A DNA stretch of 64,000 nt from assembly GCA_023663085.1 (NCBI GenBank), contig JAMPIB010000006.1, positions 25,596 to 89,595 on the forward strand. The letters are read 5' to 3'. Both the position numbers and the translations under genes were made by a program. A model generated the notes under the pieces. The model was not told where the DNA came from, ran no database searches, and saw nothing but the letters and a program-made list of their open reading frames with translations. Origin of the DNA: Ruminococcus sp. GTDB taxonomy: Bacteria; Bacillota; Clostridia; Lachnospirales; Lachnospiraceae. Each line of letters opens with the position of its first letter. The first letter of the stretch is position 1. Shown one piece after another: positions 17,131 to 26,637 of the stretch.

Positions 17131-18313
17131 GAATATCCTCCCCTCTGTAGCGGGCGATTGCCGCGCAGTCTTTGTCTCCTCTTCCGGAAATCGTAATGAC
17201 GATGATCTTATCTTTCTCCATCTGCGGCGCAATCTTTAAGGCATGCGCTGCCGCATGAGCCGACTCGATCGCCGGGATAATGCCCTCCGTCTTAGCCAGA
17301 TACTCAAACGCACGTACCGCCTCTTCATCCGTTATCGGCACATATTCCGCCCGGCCCGTATCGTGCAGATACGCGTGTTCCGGCCCGATACCCGGATAAT
17401 CCAGTCCTGCGGATATGGAATAGACCGGCGCGATCTGGCCGTATTCATCCTGGCAAAAATACGATTTCATACCGTGAAAAATGCCGACTCTTCCGGTATT
17501 GACGGTCGCCGCCGTCTCATAGGTGTCAATTCCTCTTCCCGCCGCTTCACAGCCGATCAGCCGGACGCCCTTTTCCTCAATAAAATGATAAAAACTGCCG
17601 ATAGCATTGGAACCGCCGCCCACACAGGCCATGACCACATCAGGGAGCCTGCCTTCTTTCTCCATTATCTGCTGTTTGATCTCGCGGGAAATGACCGCCT
17701 GAAAATCACGCACTATGGTCGGGAAGGGATGCGGCCCCATTACCGAACCAAGGCAGTAATGCGTATCGTCGATACGCGAAGTCCACTCTCGCATCGCCTC
17801 GGAAACCGCATCCTTTAACGTCGCCGTTCCCGATTTCACCGGAATCACCTCCGCACCGAGCAGCCGCATACGGTACACGTTAAGCGCCTGCCTGATGGTA
17901 TCTTCCTCTCCCATGAAAACAACGCATTCCATGTCCATCAGCGCAGCTGCCGTAGCTGTCGCCACGCCGTGCTGACCCGCTCCGGTCTCGGCGATCAGCC
18001 TCGTTTTGCCCATTTTCTTAGCAAGCAGAGCCTGCCCTAATACGTTGTTGATCTTATGGGAGCCTGTGTGATTTAAGTCTTCCCGCTTTAAATAAATCTT
18101 CGCGCCGCCGAGGTCGTTCGTCATCTTCTCCGCATAATAAAGGCGGGAGGGCCTGCCGGCGTATTCGTTGAAAAGTGCCGTCAGTTCGTTGTTAAAATCA
18201 GGGTCGTCTTTGTAGTGGCCATACGCTTCTTCCAGTTCGATAACAGCATTCATCAACGTTTCCGGAATGTACTGTCCGCCATGGATACCGAAGCGGCCGT
18301 TTGGGTTTGTCAT
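17123..18313 (-). CDS. trpB: Tryptophan synthase beta subunit
   Basis: TrpB, 396 residues from the preferred ATG at 18313, the PLP enzyme that joins indole to serine. Seen: [13 protein letters not shown] at the N-terminus, the PLP lysine in [28 protein letters not shown], and the phosphate-binding GGGSNAIG loop. In-frame ATGs at 18343 and 18379 would add 10 or 22 residues without family similarity; AAAGGAG stands 11 bases ahead of 18313. It forms the alpha2-beta2 complex with the overlapping trpA product. Confidence 0.96.
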   Translation of the reverse strand: MTNPNGRFGIHGGQYIPETLMNAVIELEEAYGHYKDDPDFNNELTALFNEYAGRPSRLYYAEKMTNDLGGAKIYLKREDLNHTGSHKINNVLGQALLAKKMGKTRLIAETGAGQHGVATATAAALMDMECVVFMGEEDTIRQALNVYRMRLLGAEVIPVKSGTATLKDAVSEAMREWTSRIDDTHYCLGSVMGPHPFPTIVRDFQAVISREIKQQIMEKEGRLPDVVMACVGGGSNAIGSFYHFIEEKGVRLIGCEAAGRGIDTYETAATVNTGRVGIFHGMKSYFCQDEYGQIAPVYSISAGLDYPGIGPEHAYLHDTGRAEYVPITDEEAVRAFEYLAKTEGIIPAIESAHAAAHALKIAPQMEKDKIIVITISGRGDKDCAAIARYRGEDIHE

Positions 18314-18368
18314 GATTGAGGGTGCTCCTTTCTGGTGTTTCATTCTTAAATTATTATTTATTATTTCT

Positions 18369-18986
18369 TTATGCTTCATTAAACGGCGTCTGCCGCACGC
18401 TCTGGACGAAGGCCGCCATTTTTTCTCTATCTTTGCAGCCGTTTGTCTCGATGCCGGAACTGATATCGAGGGCGTAGGGATGGAAACAGGCGATGGCTTC
18501 GTGCACGTTATCGGGAGTCAGACCGCCCGCAAGAAAATAGGGTCTGGTGACCTTTTTTAATAAACTCCAGTCGAATGACGTGCCTGTGCCGCCGTTTCCG
18601 GAGTCAAGGAGAATATAATCTGCGCAGCTCTGGTTGGCGGCGGTGATATCCTGCTCCGTGTCTATGCGGAAGGCTTTGATGACCGGCTTATCCGTAAGTT
18701 CCCGCAGGCGGCTGATATATTCCTCCGACTCGCCGCCGTGCAGCTGGGGCATATCTATAATGCCGTCGTTTAATAGTCTGGCGACCGTTTCCGGCTCTTC
18801 CCCGACAAAAACACCGACCGGCGTGATCTCCGGCCGCAGTTTATCCCGCAAGCCGGCCGCCTGCTCTTTTGACACATAACGCCTGCTCTTATGAGCAAAC
18901 ACAAGGCCGATATATTCCGGCATCAGTTCATTGACTGCCTCAATGTCACATTCCCGCGACAGGCCGCAGAGTTTGATTTTTGTCAT
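18369..18986 (-). CDS. trpF: Phosphoribosylanthranilate isomerase
   Basis: TrpF, 205 residues, a TIM-barrel enzyme performing the Amadori rearrangement of phosphoribosylanthranilate. Family residues: [16 protein letters not shown] with the catalytic Cys, [32 protein letters not shown] and [11 protein letters not shown], then [10 protein letters not shown]. It lies between trpC and trpB; 18 bp separate it from trpC. Length and motifs are normal. Confidence 0.95.
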   Translation of the reverse strand: MTKIKLCGLSRECDIEAVNELMPEYIGLVFAHKSRRYVSKEQAAGLRDKLRPEITPVGVFVGEEPETVARLLNDGIIDMPQLHGGESEEYISRLRELTDKPVIKAFRIDTEQDITAANQSCADYILLDSGNGGTGTSFDWSLLKKVTRPYFLAGGLTPDNVHEAIACFHPYALDISSGIETNGCKDREKMAAFVQSVRQTPFNEA

Positions 18987-19004
18987 GATGCTTCTCCTTT
19001 TGTC

Positions 19005-19823
19005 CTATCCTCTAAGTTCCCGCAGCCTCTTCCGCTTATCCGCCGCCCGCATCAGCGTCTCGCCGACCAAAACGGCATCCGCGCCGATCTCACGCAGTTT
19101 CGCCACATCTTCCACGCTGCTTACGCCGCTCTCGGAAACAAATATTACGTCCTTCGGTATCAGTTCCCGCAGTCTGCGGCTGTTCTCGGTATCGACGCTG
19201 AAATCTTTCAGATTACGGTTATTGACGCCGATCACGCGTGCTCCGATATCCAGAGCCATCTGCACTTCTTTCTCATCATGCGCCTCTACTAACGCCGACA
19301 ATCCCAGTTCATCACAGACAGCGATATATTCCTGCATCTGTTCTTTTGGCAATATCGAACAGATCAAAAGTACCGCGGAGGCGCCAAGTGTCTTAGCCTC
19401 ATAGATCATATAATCATCCACGGTAAAATCTTTGCGCAGGCAGGGAATGGACACCGCTTCGGCGATCTCCCGCAAATACTCGTCGCTGCCCAGAAACCAC
19501 TTCGGTTCCGTCAGTACGGAAATACAATCCGCTCCCGCCGCCTCATACTCTCCGGCAATCTGTAGATATGGAAACTCTTCCGCGATCAGACCTTTTGAGG
19601 GCGAAGCCTTCTTGCATTCACATATAAACGTAATATCGTCTTTTTGTAAAGCTTTTTCAAACGCAAATTTTTCCAGTTTCTTCCAACCGCGGGTATCCGT
19701 GCTGTCGTTCATGCCCTTTGTAAGCGAGTATGCCCTCTCTTTCACGACTTCAAGCGGCACATTCCTCTTCGCCTGCTCCACCCGCTCTCTCGCGTGGGCG
19801 GCAAGCTGGTCTAATATTGTCAT
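19005..19823 (-). CDS. trpC: Indole-3-glycerol phosphate synthase
   Basis: TrpC, 272 residues. Motifs: FICECKKASPSKGLI with the catalytic lysine, GADCISVLTEPKWFLGS, PCLRKDFTVDDYMIYEAK, VEAHDEKEV, GVNNRNLKDFSVD and VSESGVSS, then DAVLVGETLMRA. It closes the pyrrole ring from CdRP in tryptophan synthesis. It begins 17 bp after trpD. The protein is monofunctional; the isomerase is encoded separately by trpF. Confidence 0.96.
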   Translation of the reverse strand: MTILDQLAAHARERVEQAKRNVPLEVVKERAYSLTKGMNDSTDTRGWKKLEKFAFEKALQKDDITFICECKKASPSKGLIAEEFPYLQIAGEYEAAGADCISVLTEPKWFLGSDEYLREIAEAVSIPCLRKDFTVDDYMIYEAKTLGASAVLLICSILPKEQMQEYIAVCDELGLSALVEAHDEKEVQMALDIGARVIGVNNRNLKDFSVDTENSRRLRELIPKDVIFVSESGVSSVEDVAKLREIGADAVLVGETLMRAADKRKRLRELRG

Positions 19824-19840
19824 GAGTGGTGCGCTCCTTC

Positions 19841-20857
19841 CTACCTGTTACTCACCTCAACAAATTTCTTCAGCGTCTCCGCCGCCTTTCCCGAATCAAT
19901 CAGTTCCGCCGCCAGACGCACGCCCTCTTCCATGCTTTCCGCTTTGCCGCCGACGTAGAGCGCCGCGCCTGCGTTCATGAGCACAGCGTTTCGTTTATGT
20001 CCCTTTTCCCCATTTAAAATGTCGCGTGTGATCTGCGCGTTTTCTTCGGGTGTACCGCCTGCAAGGTCGGCTTTCGTACAACGCTCAAAACCGAACTGTT
20101 CAGGCGTAACGATATAAGATTTAAACCAGCCGTCTTTTATCTCGCAGATCTTCGTCGGCGCACTCATGGAAATCTCATCCAGCTTATCGAGACCGTATAC
20201 AACCATGCCCCGCTTAACGCCAAGACTTATCAAGACTTGTGCCAGCGGCTCGACCAGATACTCGTCATAGACGCCGAGAAGCTGTCTGGCCGGAGAACCG
20301 GGATTGGTCAGCGGCCCAAGAATATTGAAGACCGTGCGGAAACCGAGTTCTTTGCGGATAGCGCCTACATATTTCATGGAAGTATGGTATTTCTGGGCGA
20401 AAAAGAAGCACATGCCGACTTCGTTCAGCAATTCCAGACATTTCTCCGGACTCTGCTCAATGTTTACACCGAGCGCCTCCAGACAGTCCGCCGTTCCGCA
20501 CTTGGAAGACGCGGCGCGGTTTCCGTGTTTGGCCACCTTCATGCCGCCTGCCGCGCATACAAGCGCAGAAGTCGTGGAAATATTGAAGCTGTGCGCATTG
20601 TCGCCGCCTGTGCCGACGATCTCGAACAATTCCATATCCGTTTCCACTTTGGTCGCATGGTCCCTCATGGCTGCGGCGCATCCGGCAATCTCGTCGGTCG
20701 TCTCGGCTCTTGTGCTTTTGGTGGAAAGTGCGGCCAGAAAAGCGGCATTCTGTGTCGGTGTCGTTTCTCCGCTCATAATTTCATTCATGACCGTATATGC
20801 CTCGTCATAGGTGAGGTCTTCCTTATTTACGATTTTTACAATAGCTTCTTTGATCAT
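19841..20857 (-). CDS. trpD: Anthranilate phosphoribosyltransferase
   Basis: TrpD, 338 residues, transfers the phosphoribosyl group from PRPP to anthranilate. Seen: [17 protein letters not shown], the glycine-rich PRPP loop; [36 protein letters not shown]; and DEISMSAPT. It is not fused to the glutamine amidotransferase, which is the separate trpG upstream by 22 bp. Start ATG at 20857 with a GGAGGAG site. Confidence 0.96.
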   Translation of the reverse strand: MIKEAIVKIVNKEDLTYDEAYTVMNEIMSGETTPTQNAAFLAALSTKSTRAETTDEIAGCAAAMRDHATKVETDMELFEIVGTGGDNAHSFNISTTSALVCAAGGMKVAKHGNRAASSKCGTADCLEALGVNIEQSPEKCLELLNEVGMCFFFAQKYHTSMKYVGAIRKELGFRTVFNILGPLTNPGSPARQLLGVYDEYLVEPLAQVLISLGVKRGMVVYGLDKLDEISMSAPTKICEIKDGWFKSYIVTPEQFGFERCTKADLAGGTPEENAQITRDILNGEKGHKRNAVLMNAGAALYVGGKAESMEEGVRLAAELIDSGKAAETLKKFVEVSNR

Positions 20858-20879
20858 GGTGATCTCCTCCTTTTATTTT

Positions 20880-21446
20880 TTATAGTTCAATGAAATTCTT
20901 TAACATTGTCCTGCCATCCGGCGTCATAATGGATTCCGGATGGAACTGTACGCCGAAAATGGGATACTTCTGATGCTGGACCGCCATAATCTCCCCATCG
21001 GTCGTAACCGCGGTTACTTCCAGTTCTTCCGGCATGGTCGCCGCATCCGCCGCCAGAGAATGATAGCGCGCAACAGGCGCTGTGGCAGGACAGTTTTTGA
21101 ACAAAGGACTCTGCGTACTGAACCTGACAAGCGACTGCTTACCGTGCATCAATTCTTTAGCATAAGTGACCGTCGCCCCGAACGCCGCGCAGATGGCCTG
21201 ATGACCAAGGCAGACGCCGAGAAGCGGAATCTCCTTGCCAAGCGCAGTCACGGCTTCTATGATGATACCTGCATCCTCCGGCCGCCCCGGCCCGGGTGAT
21301 AAAATGATGCGTTCGGGCTTTAACTGTCCGATCTCTTCCGCCGTCATCTCATCATTGCGGATGACCTTGATATCCGGCGTGATCTCGCCGATCAACTGAT
21401 ATAAGTTATAAGAAAAACTGTCGTAATTATCAATGAGCAGGATCAT
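20880..21446 (-). CDS. trpG: Anthranilate synthase glutamine amidotransferase subunit
   Basis: Class I glutamine amidotransferase of 188 residues. The catalytic triad is visible: nucleophile Cys in GVCLGHQAI, and His and Glu in VQFHPESIMTPDG. The N-terminus ILLIDNYDSFSYNLYQL is typical of TrpG/PabA. It supplies ammonia to TrpE; its start overlaps the trpE stop by 4 bp, giving coupled translation. In many Firmicutes this subunit is shared with folate synthesis (PabA); folC lies elsewhere in the window (53179) but no pabB was seen. Confidence 0.95.
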   Translation of the reverse strand: MILLIDNYDSFSYNLYQLIGEITPDIKVIRNDEMTAEEIGQLKPERIILSPGPGRPEDAGIIIEAVTALGKEIPLLGVCLGHQAICAAFGATVTYAKELMHGKQSLVRFSTQSPLFKNCPATAPVARYHSLAADAATMPEELEVTAVTTDGEIMAVQHQKYPIFGVQFHPESIMTPDGRTMLKNFIEL

Positions 21447-22909
21447 AAATCCACCTCCCCGCCAAGTTCTAAGGCATTCATCACCGCTTTGGCCTTATTG
21501 ATGCACTCTTCATATTCTTTTTCGGCAACCGAATCGGCCACGATGCCCGCTCCGCTTCTGACGAACACCTTACCGTTTTTCCGATAGGCGATGCGGATAG
21601 CTATGCAGGTATCCATATTGCCCGTAAAATCAATATAGCCGATGGCACCGCCATAGATGCCTCTTTTATTATCTTCCAGTTCGCCGATCAACTGACAGGC
21701 ACGTATCTTCGGTGCGCCGGAGAGCGTTCCCGCCGGAAGGACGGCTTCAATAGCATCCAGAGCGTCAAAATCCTCACGAATCTCGCCTCTGACCGTGGAA
21801 CCGATGTGCATCACATGGGAATAGCGCTCGATGGAATGCATTTTTTCCACTTTGACCGTACCAAACTTACTGATCTTGCCAAGGTCATTTCGACCTAAAT
21901 CTACCAGCATATTGTGTTCGGCCAGTTCTTTTTCATCCGCAAGCAGTTCCGCTTCTAGCGCCGTATCCTCTTCTTCCGTCTTTCCTCTGGGTCTGGTTCC
22001 GGCTAACGGAAACGTGTGCAGTACGCCGTTTTCCAGCTTGACGAGCGTCTCCGGGGAGGCTCCCGCCACTTCCACGTCCGTTCCCGAAAAATAAAACATA
22101 TACGGCGAAGGATTTATCGTCCGCAGAACCCTGTAAGTATTGAGCAGACTCCCTTCAAACGGCGCGCTCAGACGGTTGGATAAAACAATCTGGAAAATGT
22201 CGCCTTCATAAATATGATGTCTGGCTTTTTCCACCATATCGCAGTAGCGCTCCTTATCAAACAACGGCGTTACCTCGCCTAACAATCTGCCGGCAGGTTC
22301 TTTTTTCTTCTCCCCTGTGCGCAGCAGCGCACATAACTGCTGTAATTCCATGACCGCCTTATTATAGCCGACTTCGATATCGTCTAACGGCATATTGACA
22401 ATTAAGATGATCTTCTGACGGAAATTATCAAAAGCGATGACTTTATCAAAAAGCATCAGGTCAACGTCCTTGAAATTCTCGGTATCGGCCGCCTCTGTCC
22501 TGACTGCCGGTTCTGCATACCCCTGATAATCATAGGCGAAATAGCCGACCAGCCCGCCCGTAAAAGAAGGCAGATAGTCGAACCTCGGACTTTTATGATC
22601 GGCAAGAACCTGTCTTAAATATGCCGACGGGTCATCCGTCTGAAACGTAATATTGCCCGCTTTCATCTGCCCATTGATACAGGTGATCTCCAGTTTCGGG
22701 TCAAAGCCGAGGAATGTGTAACGACCCCATTTTTCTTTCTCCGCAACGGATTCCAGCATATAACAGTGCGTCGATACATTCTTCAATATTTTTAACGCTT
22801 CTAACGGAGTGCATATGTCCGAAAGAATCTCACAGCTTACCGGAAGTACTTTATACTTGCCTGTAGCCGCGATCTCGCGGGCCTTCTCCAGAGTGGGAAA
22901 AAATTGCAT
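21443..22909 (-). CDS. trpE: Anthranilate synthase component I
   Basis: TrpE, 488 residues, makes anthranilate from chorismate. The regulatory N-terminal motif is present (YMLESVAEKEKWGRYTFLG, the LLES-type tryptophan site), and the chorismate-binding core includes GDIFQIVLSNR, NPSPYMFYF, AGTRPRGKT, DLGRNDLGK and LPAGTLSGAPK. ATG at 22909 has AAGGAGG nine bases upstream; the open frame extends 14 codons further without homology. It is the first gene of the operon, controlled by the T-box at 22989-23313, and probably also by tryptophan feedback. Confidence 0.96.
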   Translation of the reverse strand: MQFFPTLEKAREIAATGKYKVLPVSCEILSDICTPLEALKILKNVSTHCYMLESVAEKEKWGRYTFLGFDPKLEITCINGQMKAGNITFQTDDPSAYLRQVLADHKSPRFDYLPSFTGGLVGYFAYDYQGYAEPAVRTEAADTENFKDVDLMLFDKVIAFDNFRQKIILIVNMPLDDIEVGYNKAVMELQQLCALLRTGEKKKEPAGRLLGEVTPLFDKERYCDMVEKARHHIYEGDIFQIVLSNRLSAPFEGSLLNTYRVLRTINPSPYMFYFSGTDVEVAGASPETLVKLENGVLHTFPLAGTRPRGKTEEEDTALEAELLADEKELAEHNMLVDLGRNDLGKISKFGTVKVEKMHSIERYSHVMHIGSTVRGEIREDFDALDAIEAVLPAGTLSGAPKIRACQLIGELEDNKRGIYGGAIGYIDFTGNMDTCIAIRIAYRKNGKVFVRSGAGIVADSVAEKEYEECINKAKAVMNALELGGEVDL

Positions 22910-22988
22910 GGTCTGTGACCTCCTTGTTAGTTTAATATGATATGCAGGCATGACGCCCGCTTTAAATCTCGACTCTGCTTATGCGCGC

Positions 22989-23028
22989 AAAAAACGCCCT
23001 TGACAGACTTTATCTATCTGTCAAGGAC
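22989..23028 (-). terminator. Regulated terminator of the trp T-box
   Basis: Read on the minus strand, CCTTGACAGA and TCTGTCAAGG form a 10-bp stem, followed by GCGTTTTTTG. It comes directly after the T-box sequence and 80 bp ahead of trpE, as expected for the terminator half of a T-box switch. Confidence 0.9.
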
Positions 23029-23313
23029 GAATAAATACAATGTTTATCCGCGGTGCCACCTTGTCTTCACGGGAAACCCGTGCACTTAGCAGGATACGAA
23101 CATATCCCCGGCAACTGACGTATGCCGATACGTTGCAGAATACTCTGTCTGACAGAAAACTTTGATGATGAAATCTATCATACATTTGACTGCACCCTCC
23201 GCGGCCCATTTGACAACTTGTTTCCCACCCGATTCTCAGCATCACGGGTTCTCTGTACAGGCATCATTGCCGTTATCTCCGCATCAACGGTTTACTTATT
23301 TTATTTATGAAAC
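22989..23313 (-). promoter_or_regulatory. Tryptophan T-box leader
   Basis: The conserved T-box core AAGGTGGCACCGCGG (23048-23062, minus strand) lies just before the terminator. Upstream is a long stem I region with a GATGCTGAGAAT apical motif. A UGG triplet at 23206-23208 is placed where the specifier codon is expected and fits tryptophan, as does the downstream trp operon. Uncharged tRNA-Trp would stabilise the antiterminator and allow transcription. The specifier assignment was made by eye. Confidence 0.92.
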
Positions 23314-23320
23314 ATCTATT

Positions 23321-23349
23321 ATCTTACCATGTTTTGGGGCGGGTGTCAA
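23321..23349 (-). promoter_or_regulatory. Promoter of the trp operon
   Basis: TTGACA (23344-23349), a 17-base spacer and TAAGAT (23321-23326) on the minus strand, directly before the T-box leader. Transcription should start near 23313. Confidence 0.82.
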
Positions 23350-23395
23350 TACGGGGTGGAATTTCAGCACAGAACAGTCTGCTTACTATTTAACC

Positions 23396-23587
23396 CTATT
23401 CTTTCACTATGTCAATATCTATCAAATTCACACCGATTACATTAAGCAACGCTTTCAAGGAAAGATATTCTCTTTTTAAAAGTGCATATGTCTCTTTGGC
23501 GCCTTCCTTTTTCGCAGCCACCATAAAATCCTGGATTTTTTTAAATTGTTCAATGGTATCCTTTGCAATTTCTGCATTACTGGGCAT
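23396..23587 (-). CDS. Small protein, paralogue of 59114-59305
   Basis: Protein of 63 residues, charged, probably helical, with no signal peptide or cysteine. It differs from the protein at 59114-59305 at only 8 of 63 positions, and the nucleotide sequences are also alike, so the two result from recent duplication or conversion. Residues 40-63, from EYLSLKALLNVI to DIDIVKE, are identical in both. Each copy lies directly upstream of a T-box leader (trp here, valS there). The function is unknown. The ATG at 23587 is followed by PSNAEIAKDTIEQF. Confidence 0.7.
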   Translation of the reverse strand: MPSNAEIAKDTIEQFKKIQDFMVAAKKEGAKETYALLKREYLSLKALLNVIGVNLIDIDIVKE

Positions 23588-23668
23588 TATCCCACCCCCT
23601 AATCATCAATAGCAGTCATCTGGTTGTAAACAATATACCATAATCAGAACGTAATGTCTAATATATTT

Positions 23669-24772
23669 TTAGCCTATAGTTATACCCTGATATTTTCTCA
23701 ATATTGAGAATTTTCTCAATATGTACAAAGCCCTGTCCATATCGTCCTCATCAGGAGCAACAATCTCCGCTCGATTCGACAGGCCGCAGATACGCCGAGG
23801 CTCGTCGCCAAAACAGACTCTTCTGTTATTGGGACATTTGCACAGTCTTTCGGGAAACTGGTCTTTAAACCATAGAAATAAATCATGGTCTTCCTCATAC
23901 AAAACCTGGGCAAATTCGTTAATATTCTGGAAATGATTAAAATAGATACACAACATAAAATATTCATTGTCCGCATAGAAGCCGCATATATTTTTCCCCT
24001 TATAAACATATTCGACTTTCCATTTAAAATCCGAGACAATCCCCCGAAGCGGCCTGATCTTAGCCTTGATCTTCAATCCTGCCAGATTCTCTTCCAGTTT
24101 CCGCACCGCCTGTACGCTTTTTTCCGGCAGCGTCCTGCATATATCTTCTACGGTCGGAATCGGTGCATATGCGTTTTTATAATCCAGACGTAAGAAATTC
24201 ATCCATTTGTATTTACTTTCGGGCGCTTTAGACAGGTACTCAATCCCTTTCATCATCCGTCGATATGTTTTATGTTTTATCAGAAAAGTATCATCCTTCT
24301 CCTGTACTTCAATACCAAGTCCGGATAACACTTTATATCTTTCAGCGTTATGCTCCGCGCCGTGAAAACGTCCCATCTGTTTCAATACTTCGGCGTATTT
24401 GTCTTTTCGCACTATCATAGCGCCGGACTGTTCACTGGTTCCTTCGCTTTTTATGCCAATATGATAAAAATACGATGCGTAAAACTGTATCGCCTGTTGA
24501 AAGGTATTGCGTAATGTGCTTTCTCTGGCGTTTGTCACATGCTCTTTTTCTTTTTTCTTCTGTGGTTCCTGCTGCTTTAATTTGATGATATATTCTTCAT
24601 ACGGCTTTGGAAACACCAGATACCGTTCCGGTTCCCGATACATTTCACGATAAAGCGATACCATAAATTGATAAAACTGCAAATAGCCATCTTCGGTTGA
24701 CTGCGCCAGAGGTTCATAGGGTGCAAGCATGTCCAGACAGTGTTTAATAGAGCGTTGTGCGTGGGTTGGCAT
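23669..24772 (-). CDS. Hypothetical protein with a C-terminal cysteine cluster
   Basis: Soluble protein of 367 residues, not recognised. Residues about 70-85 are a Lys/Glu-rich stretch; the middle (about 240-300) has a VSDFKWKVEYVYKGKNICGFY pattern that recalls DUF3788-like folds only weakly; the C-terminus has cysteines in LCKCPNNRRVC and RRICG, possibly a metal site. ATG at 24772 has GGAGG seven bases upstream. It is followed by the 63-aa protein gene and preceded by a short ORF and the radical SAM gene on the same strand. Confidence 0.6.
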   Translation of the reverse strand: MPTHAQRSIKHCLDMLAPYEPLAQSTEDGYLQFYQFMVSLYREMYREPERYLVFPKPYEEYIIKLKQQEPQKKKEKEHVTNARESTLRNTFQQAIQFYASYFYHIGIKSEGTSEQSGAMIVRKDKYAEVLKQMGRFHGAEHNAERYKVLSGLGIEVQEKDDTFLIKHKTYRRMMKGIEYLSKAPESKYKWMNFLRLDYKNAYAPIPTVEDICRTLPEKSVQAVRKLEENLAGLKIKAKIRPLRGIVSDFKWKVEYVYKGKNICGFYADNEYFMLCIYFNHFQNINEFAQVLYEEDHDLFLWFKDQFPERLCKCPNNRRVCFGDEPRRICGLSNRAEIVAPDEDDMDRALYILRKFSILRKYQGITIG

Positions 24773-24797
24773 GGATTTAATCCTCCTGCTTGTGGGT

Positions 24798-24833
24798 TTA
24801 AAGTACCATCAGTAACATAAATATGTTCAACAT
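24798..24833 (-). CDS. Possible 11-residue leader peptide
   Basis: ATG at 24833 with GGGAGG seven bases upstream opens an 11-codon hydrophobic peptide (MLNIFMLLMVL) ending 25 bp before the start of the 23669-24772 gene, which has its own ribosome binding site. The good ribosome binding site is the only support. It may be a leader peptide or chance. Confidence 0.3.
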   Translation of the reverse strand: MLNIFMLLMVL

Positions 24834-24898
24834 GTATTATCCTCCCAAATCCAAAAATCTTCAAGCATAAACAGGCGATGACAACACCACGATAACCA

Positions 24899-25993
24899 TT
24901 ACTGCAACCGCAGCAACTCTTCCACCTGTTCTCTTTTCTCATATAAAACGCAGCCGCCGGCGTGGTCATCCGCCAGCAGGTCGCCGTCCCGCAAAGCCTG
25001 AAACAACCTGGACTGCATGGCCTCTTTCAGTGAAGTATCCCGTACATTGATGTCCGAATAGGGAGAGAACGGGCAGGGTTCTGCCCCGCCATGCGAATTG
25101 ATATGGAAAAAGCCGCGGCCCGCCGCAATACAGCCGCCGGAACTTTTTTCATCCCCCGGAAAAGAAACGAAGACCATCTCCGGATATTCTCCGCGCAGCC
25201 GTCCGATACCGCTTTTTAAAAGTTCCCGTTCTTCTTCTCCGGGCGCAAGTTCCTGACTTTCCTGCGTAACAGGTACGAATTCGACATAGACCACCAGTTT
25301 ACATCCACGCCTGGCAAGAGAGTCCAGAAAGTCGGCAGAGATGACCTCCTGCGCATTCTCTGTCGTTACCGTGACGGATACGCCGAACAGCAGACCTTTT
25401 TCATGAAAACTGTCCATATTGGCGATCAGTTTCTCATAGATTCCCTCTCCCCTGCGTCTATCCGTTTCTTCTCTTCCGCCTTCTATACTCATGACCGGGA
25501 TCAGATTGCGGCACTGGTCAAAAAGCCTAAAATATTTTTCATCCATATAAGTCCCATTAGTAAAAATGGGAAAGATAATGTCCTGCATTTTCCCTGCCGC
25601 CTCAACAATATCTCTTCTAAGCAGCGGTTCACCGCCCGCAAGCAGGATATAACTTATACCGATCTCCTCCGCTTCTTTGAAAATGGAAAGCCATTCCTTA
25701 CTTGTAAGCTGGCTTACCGGCTCTGTATCCTGTGTCGCGTGATTGCATCTGGAATAGCATCCCGCACAGTGCAGGTTGCAGCTGCTGGTAATGCTGGCGA
25801 TCAGAAAAGGCGGGATATGTAAGCCGTTTTCTTCTTCTTTAGCCCGTATCTTCGAGGCTTTCCTGCTCGCCGCCGCAAATTTTACCATGAACGCACTTTC
25901 CCGCGGGTCTTGTAACGTCGCTTTCAGAGAATCGGCTACGATCCGTTCTACGCCCCGCGTCATATACGCCTGAATGTCAAAATTTTCATCCAT
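24899..25993 (-). CDS. Radical SAM protein with SPASM-like C-terminus
   Basis: Protein of 364 residues. The radical SAM cluster motif CNLHCAGC (Cys 72, 76, 79) is followed by YILLAGGEPLLRRDI, which binds S-adenosylmethionine, and VMSIEGG. The C-terminal part has more cysteines (GGCIAAGRGF, AEPCPFSPY, GGCVLYEKR) in a SPASM/twitch-like layout that could hold an auxiliary Fe-S cluster. The substrate is unknown; such proteins modify peptides or act as maturases. ATG at 25993 after AAAGGAGG. It lies 31 bp after a flavodoxin gene, a plausible electron donor. Confidence 0.85.
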   Translation of the reverse strand: MDENFDIQAYMTRGVERIVADSLKATLQDPRESAFMVKFAAASRKASKIRAKEEENGLHIPPFLIASITSSCNLHCAGCYSRCNHATQDTEPVSQLTSKEWLSIFKEAEEIGISYILLAGGEPLLRRDIVEAAGKMQDIIFPIFTNGTYMDEKYFRLFDQCRNLIPVMSIEGGREETDRRRGEGIYEKLIANMDSFHEKGLLFGVSVTVTTENAQEVISADFLDSLARRGCKLVVYVEFVPVTQESQELAPGEEERELLKSGIGRLRGEYPEMVFVSFPGDEKSSGGCIAAGRGFFHINSHGGAEPCPFSPYSDINVRDTSLKEAMQSRLFQALRDGDLLADDHAGGCVLYEKREQVEELLRLQ

Positions 25994-26024
25994 AAGGAAC
26001 GTTCCTCCTTTATTTTCCTGCGCT

Positions 26025-26435
26025 TTATTTTCCTACAATCTTTTTTGCAAATGCCGCGGCATTTTTACAGTCGTTTTCATCCGGTTTCCCCTTATGCATC
26101 GGCCCGAAAGAACCCTTGCAGTAAAATTCTTCTTCCGCCTGCGGGATCCCTTTTTCCTGCAGCAGTTTTCCTACCTGCTTATAAGTGGATTTTATCAGTG
26201 CGGCCGTACTGACATTAACGACTTTTCCGACTTTTACATGAATGTCTGAAATAAATTTTTTAACATTTTCATCCACACCATACGCATAGACCGAACTGCA
26301 CAAAAAAAGAATATCCACATCCTCCGTAAGCGCATTTTCCGTTGTCTTTGCTTCTACGCCGATGGCACCCGCAACCGCCTCGGCAAGTTTTTTCGTATTT
26401 CCCGATCTTGTGTAATACCTTACTGCAACATTCAT
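26025..26435 (-). CDS. Flavodoxin-like protein
   Basis: Protein of 136 residues with the FMN phosphate loop YYTRSGNTKKLAEAV at the N-terminus and a hydrophobic strand with LFLCSSVYAYGVD. The C-terminal half (YCKGSFGPMHKGKPDENDCKNAA) resembles short clostridial flavodoxins. It probably carries low-potential electrons, and the next gene, a radical SAM enzyme, is a natural partner. Divergent from the HxlR regulator at 26638. Confidence 0.82.
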   Translation of the reverse strand: MNVAVRYYTRSGNTKKLAEAVAGAIGVEAKTTENALTEDVDILFLCSSVYAYGVDENVKKFISDIHVKVGKVVNVSTAALIKSTYKQVGKLLQEKGIPQAEEEFYCKGSFGPMHKGKPDENDCKNAAAFAKKIVGK

Positions 26436-26477
26436 AAGCGCACCTCTTCTTTCTATCTTTTTTTAGTTTTTTATAGG

Positions 26478-26555
26478 CGTACGGTAATAAATTTTCTTAT
26501 AATTTTCTTATACTCTTAAAAAATGCTTTACTCTTATTTCCGTACCGTATATAAT
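26478..26555. promoter_or_regulatory. Divergent regulatory region of the hxlR-like gene and flavodoxin operon
   Basis: For the plus-strand regulator, TTTACT (26527-26532), 17 bases and TATAAT (26550-26555). CCGTACCG (26540-26547) sits in that spacer, and its inverted match CGTACGGT lies at 26478-26485, 55 bases away near the flavodoxin side. Paired GTAC-centred sites are a reasonable operator for an HxlR-type repressor acting on both genes. Confidence 0.6.
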
Positions 26556-26637
26556 TATATGAAAAACATGTATCAAGTGTCAATTACCAAGATATTTGTG
26601 AGTAAGTAAGATAAAAATGAGTTAAAGGAGAAACACT

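Noticed and set aside
23021-23245. 74-codon frame on the minus strand
   Set aside because: It lies wholly inside the tryptophan T-box leader; the sequence is explained by RNA structure.
22910-23320. Classical leader-peptide attenuation of trp
   Set aside because: No Trp-rich short ORF is seen, and the T-box core and specifier explain the leader.
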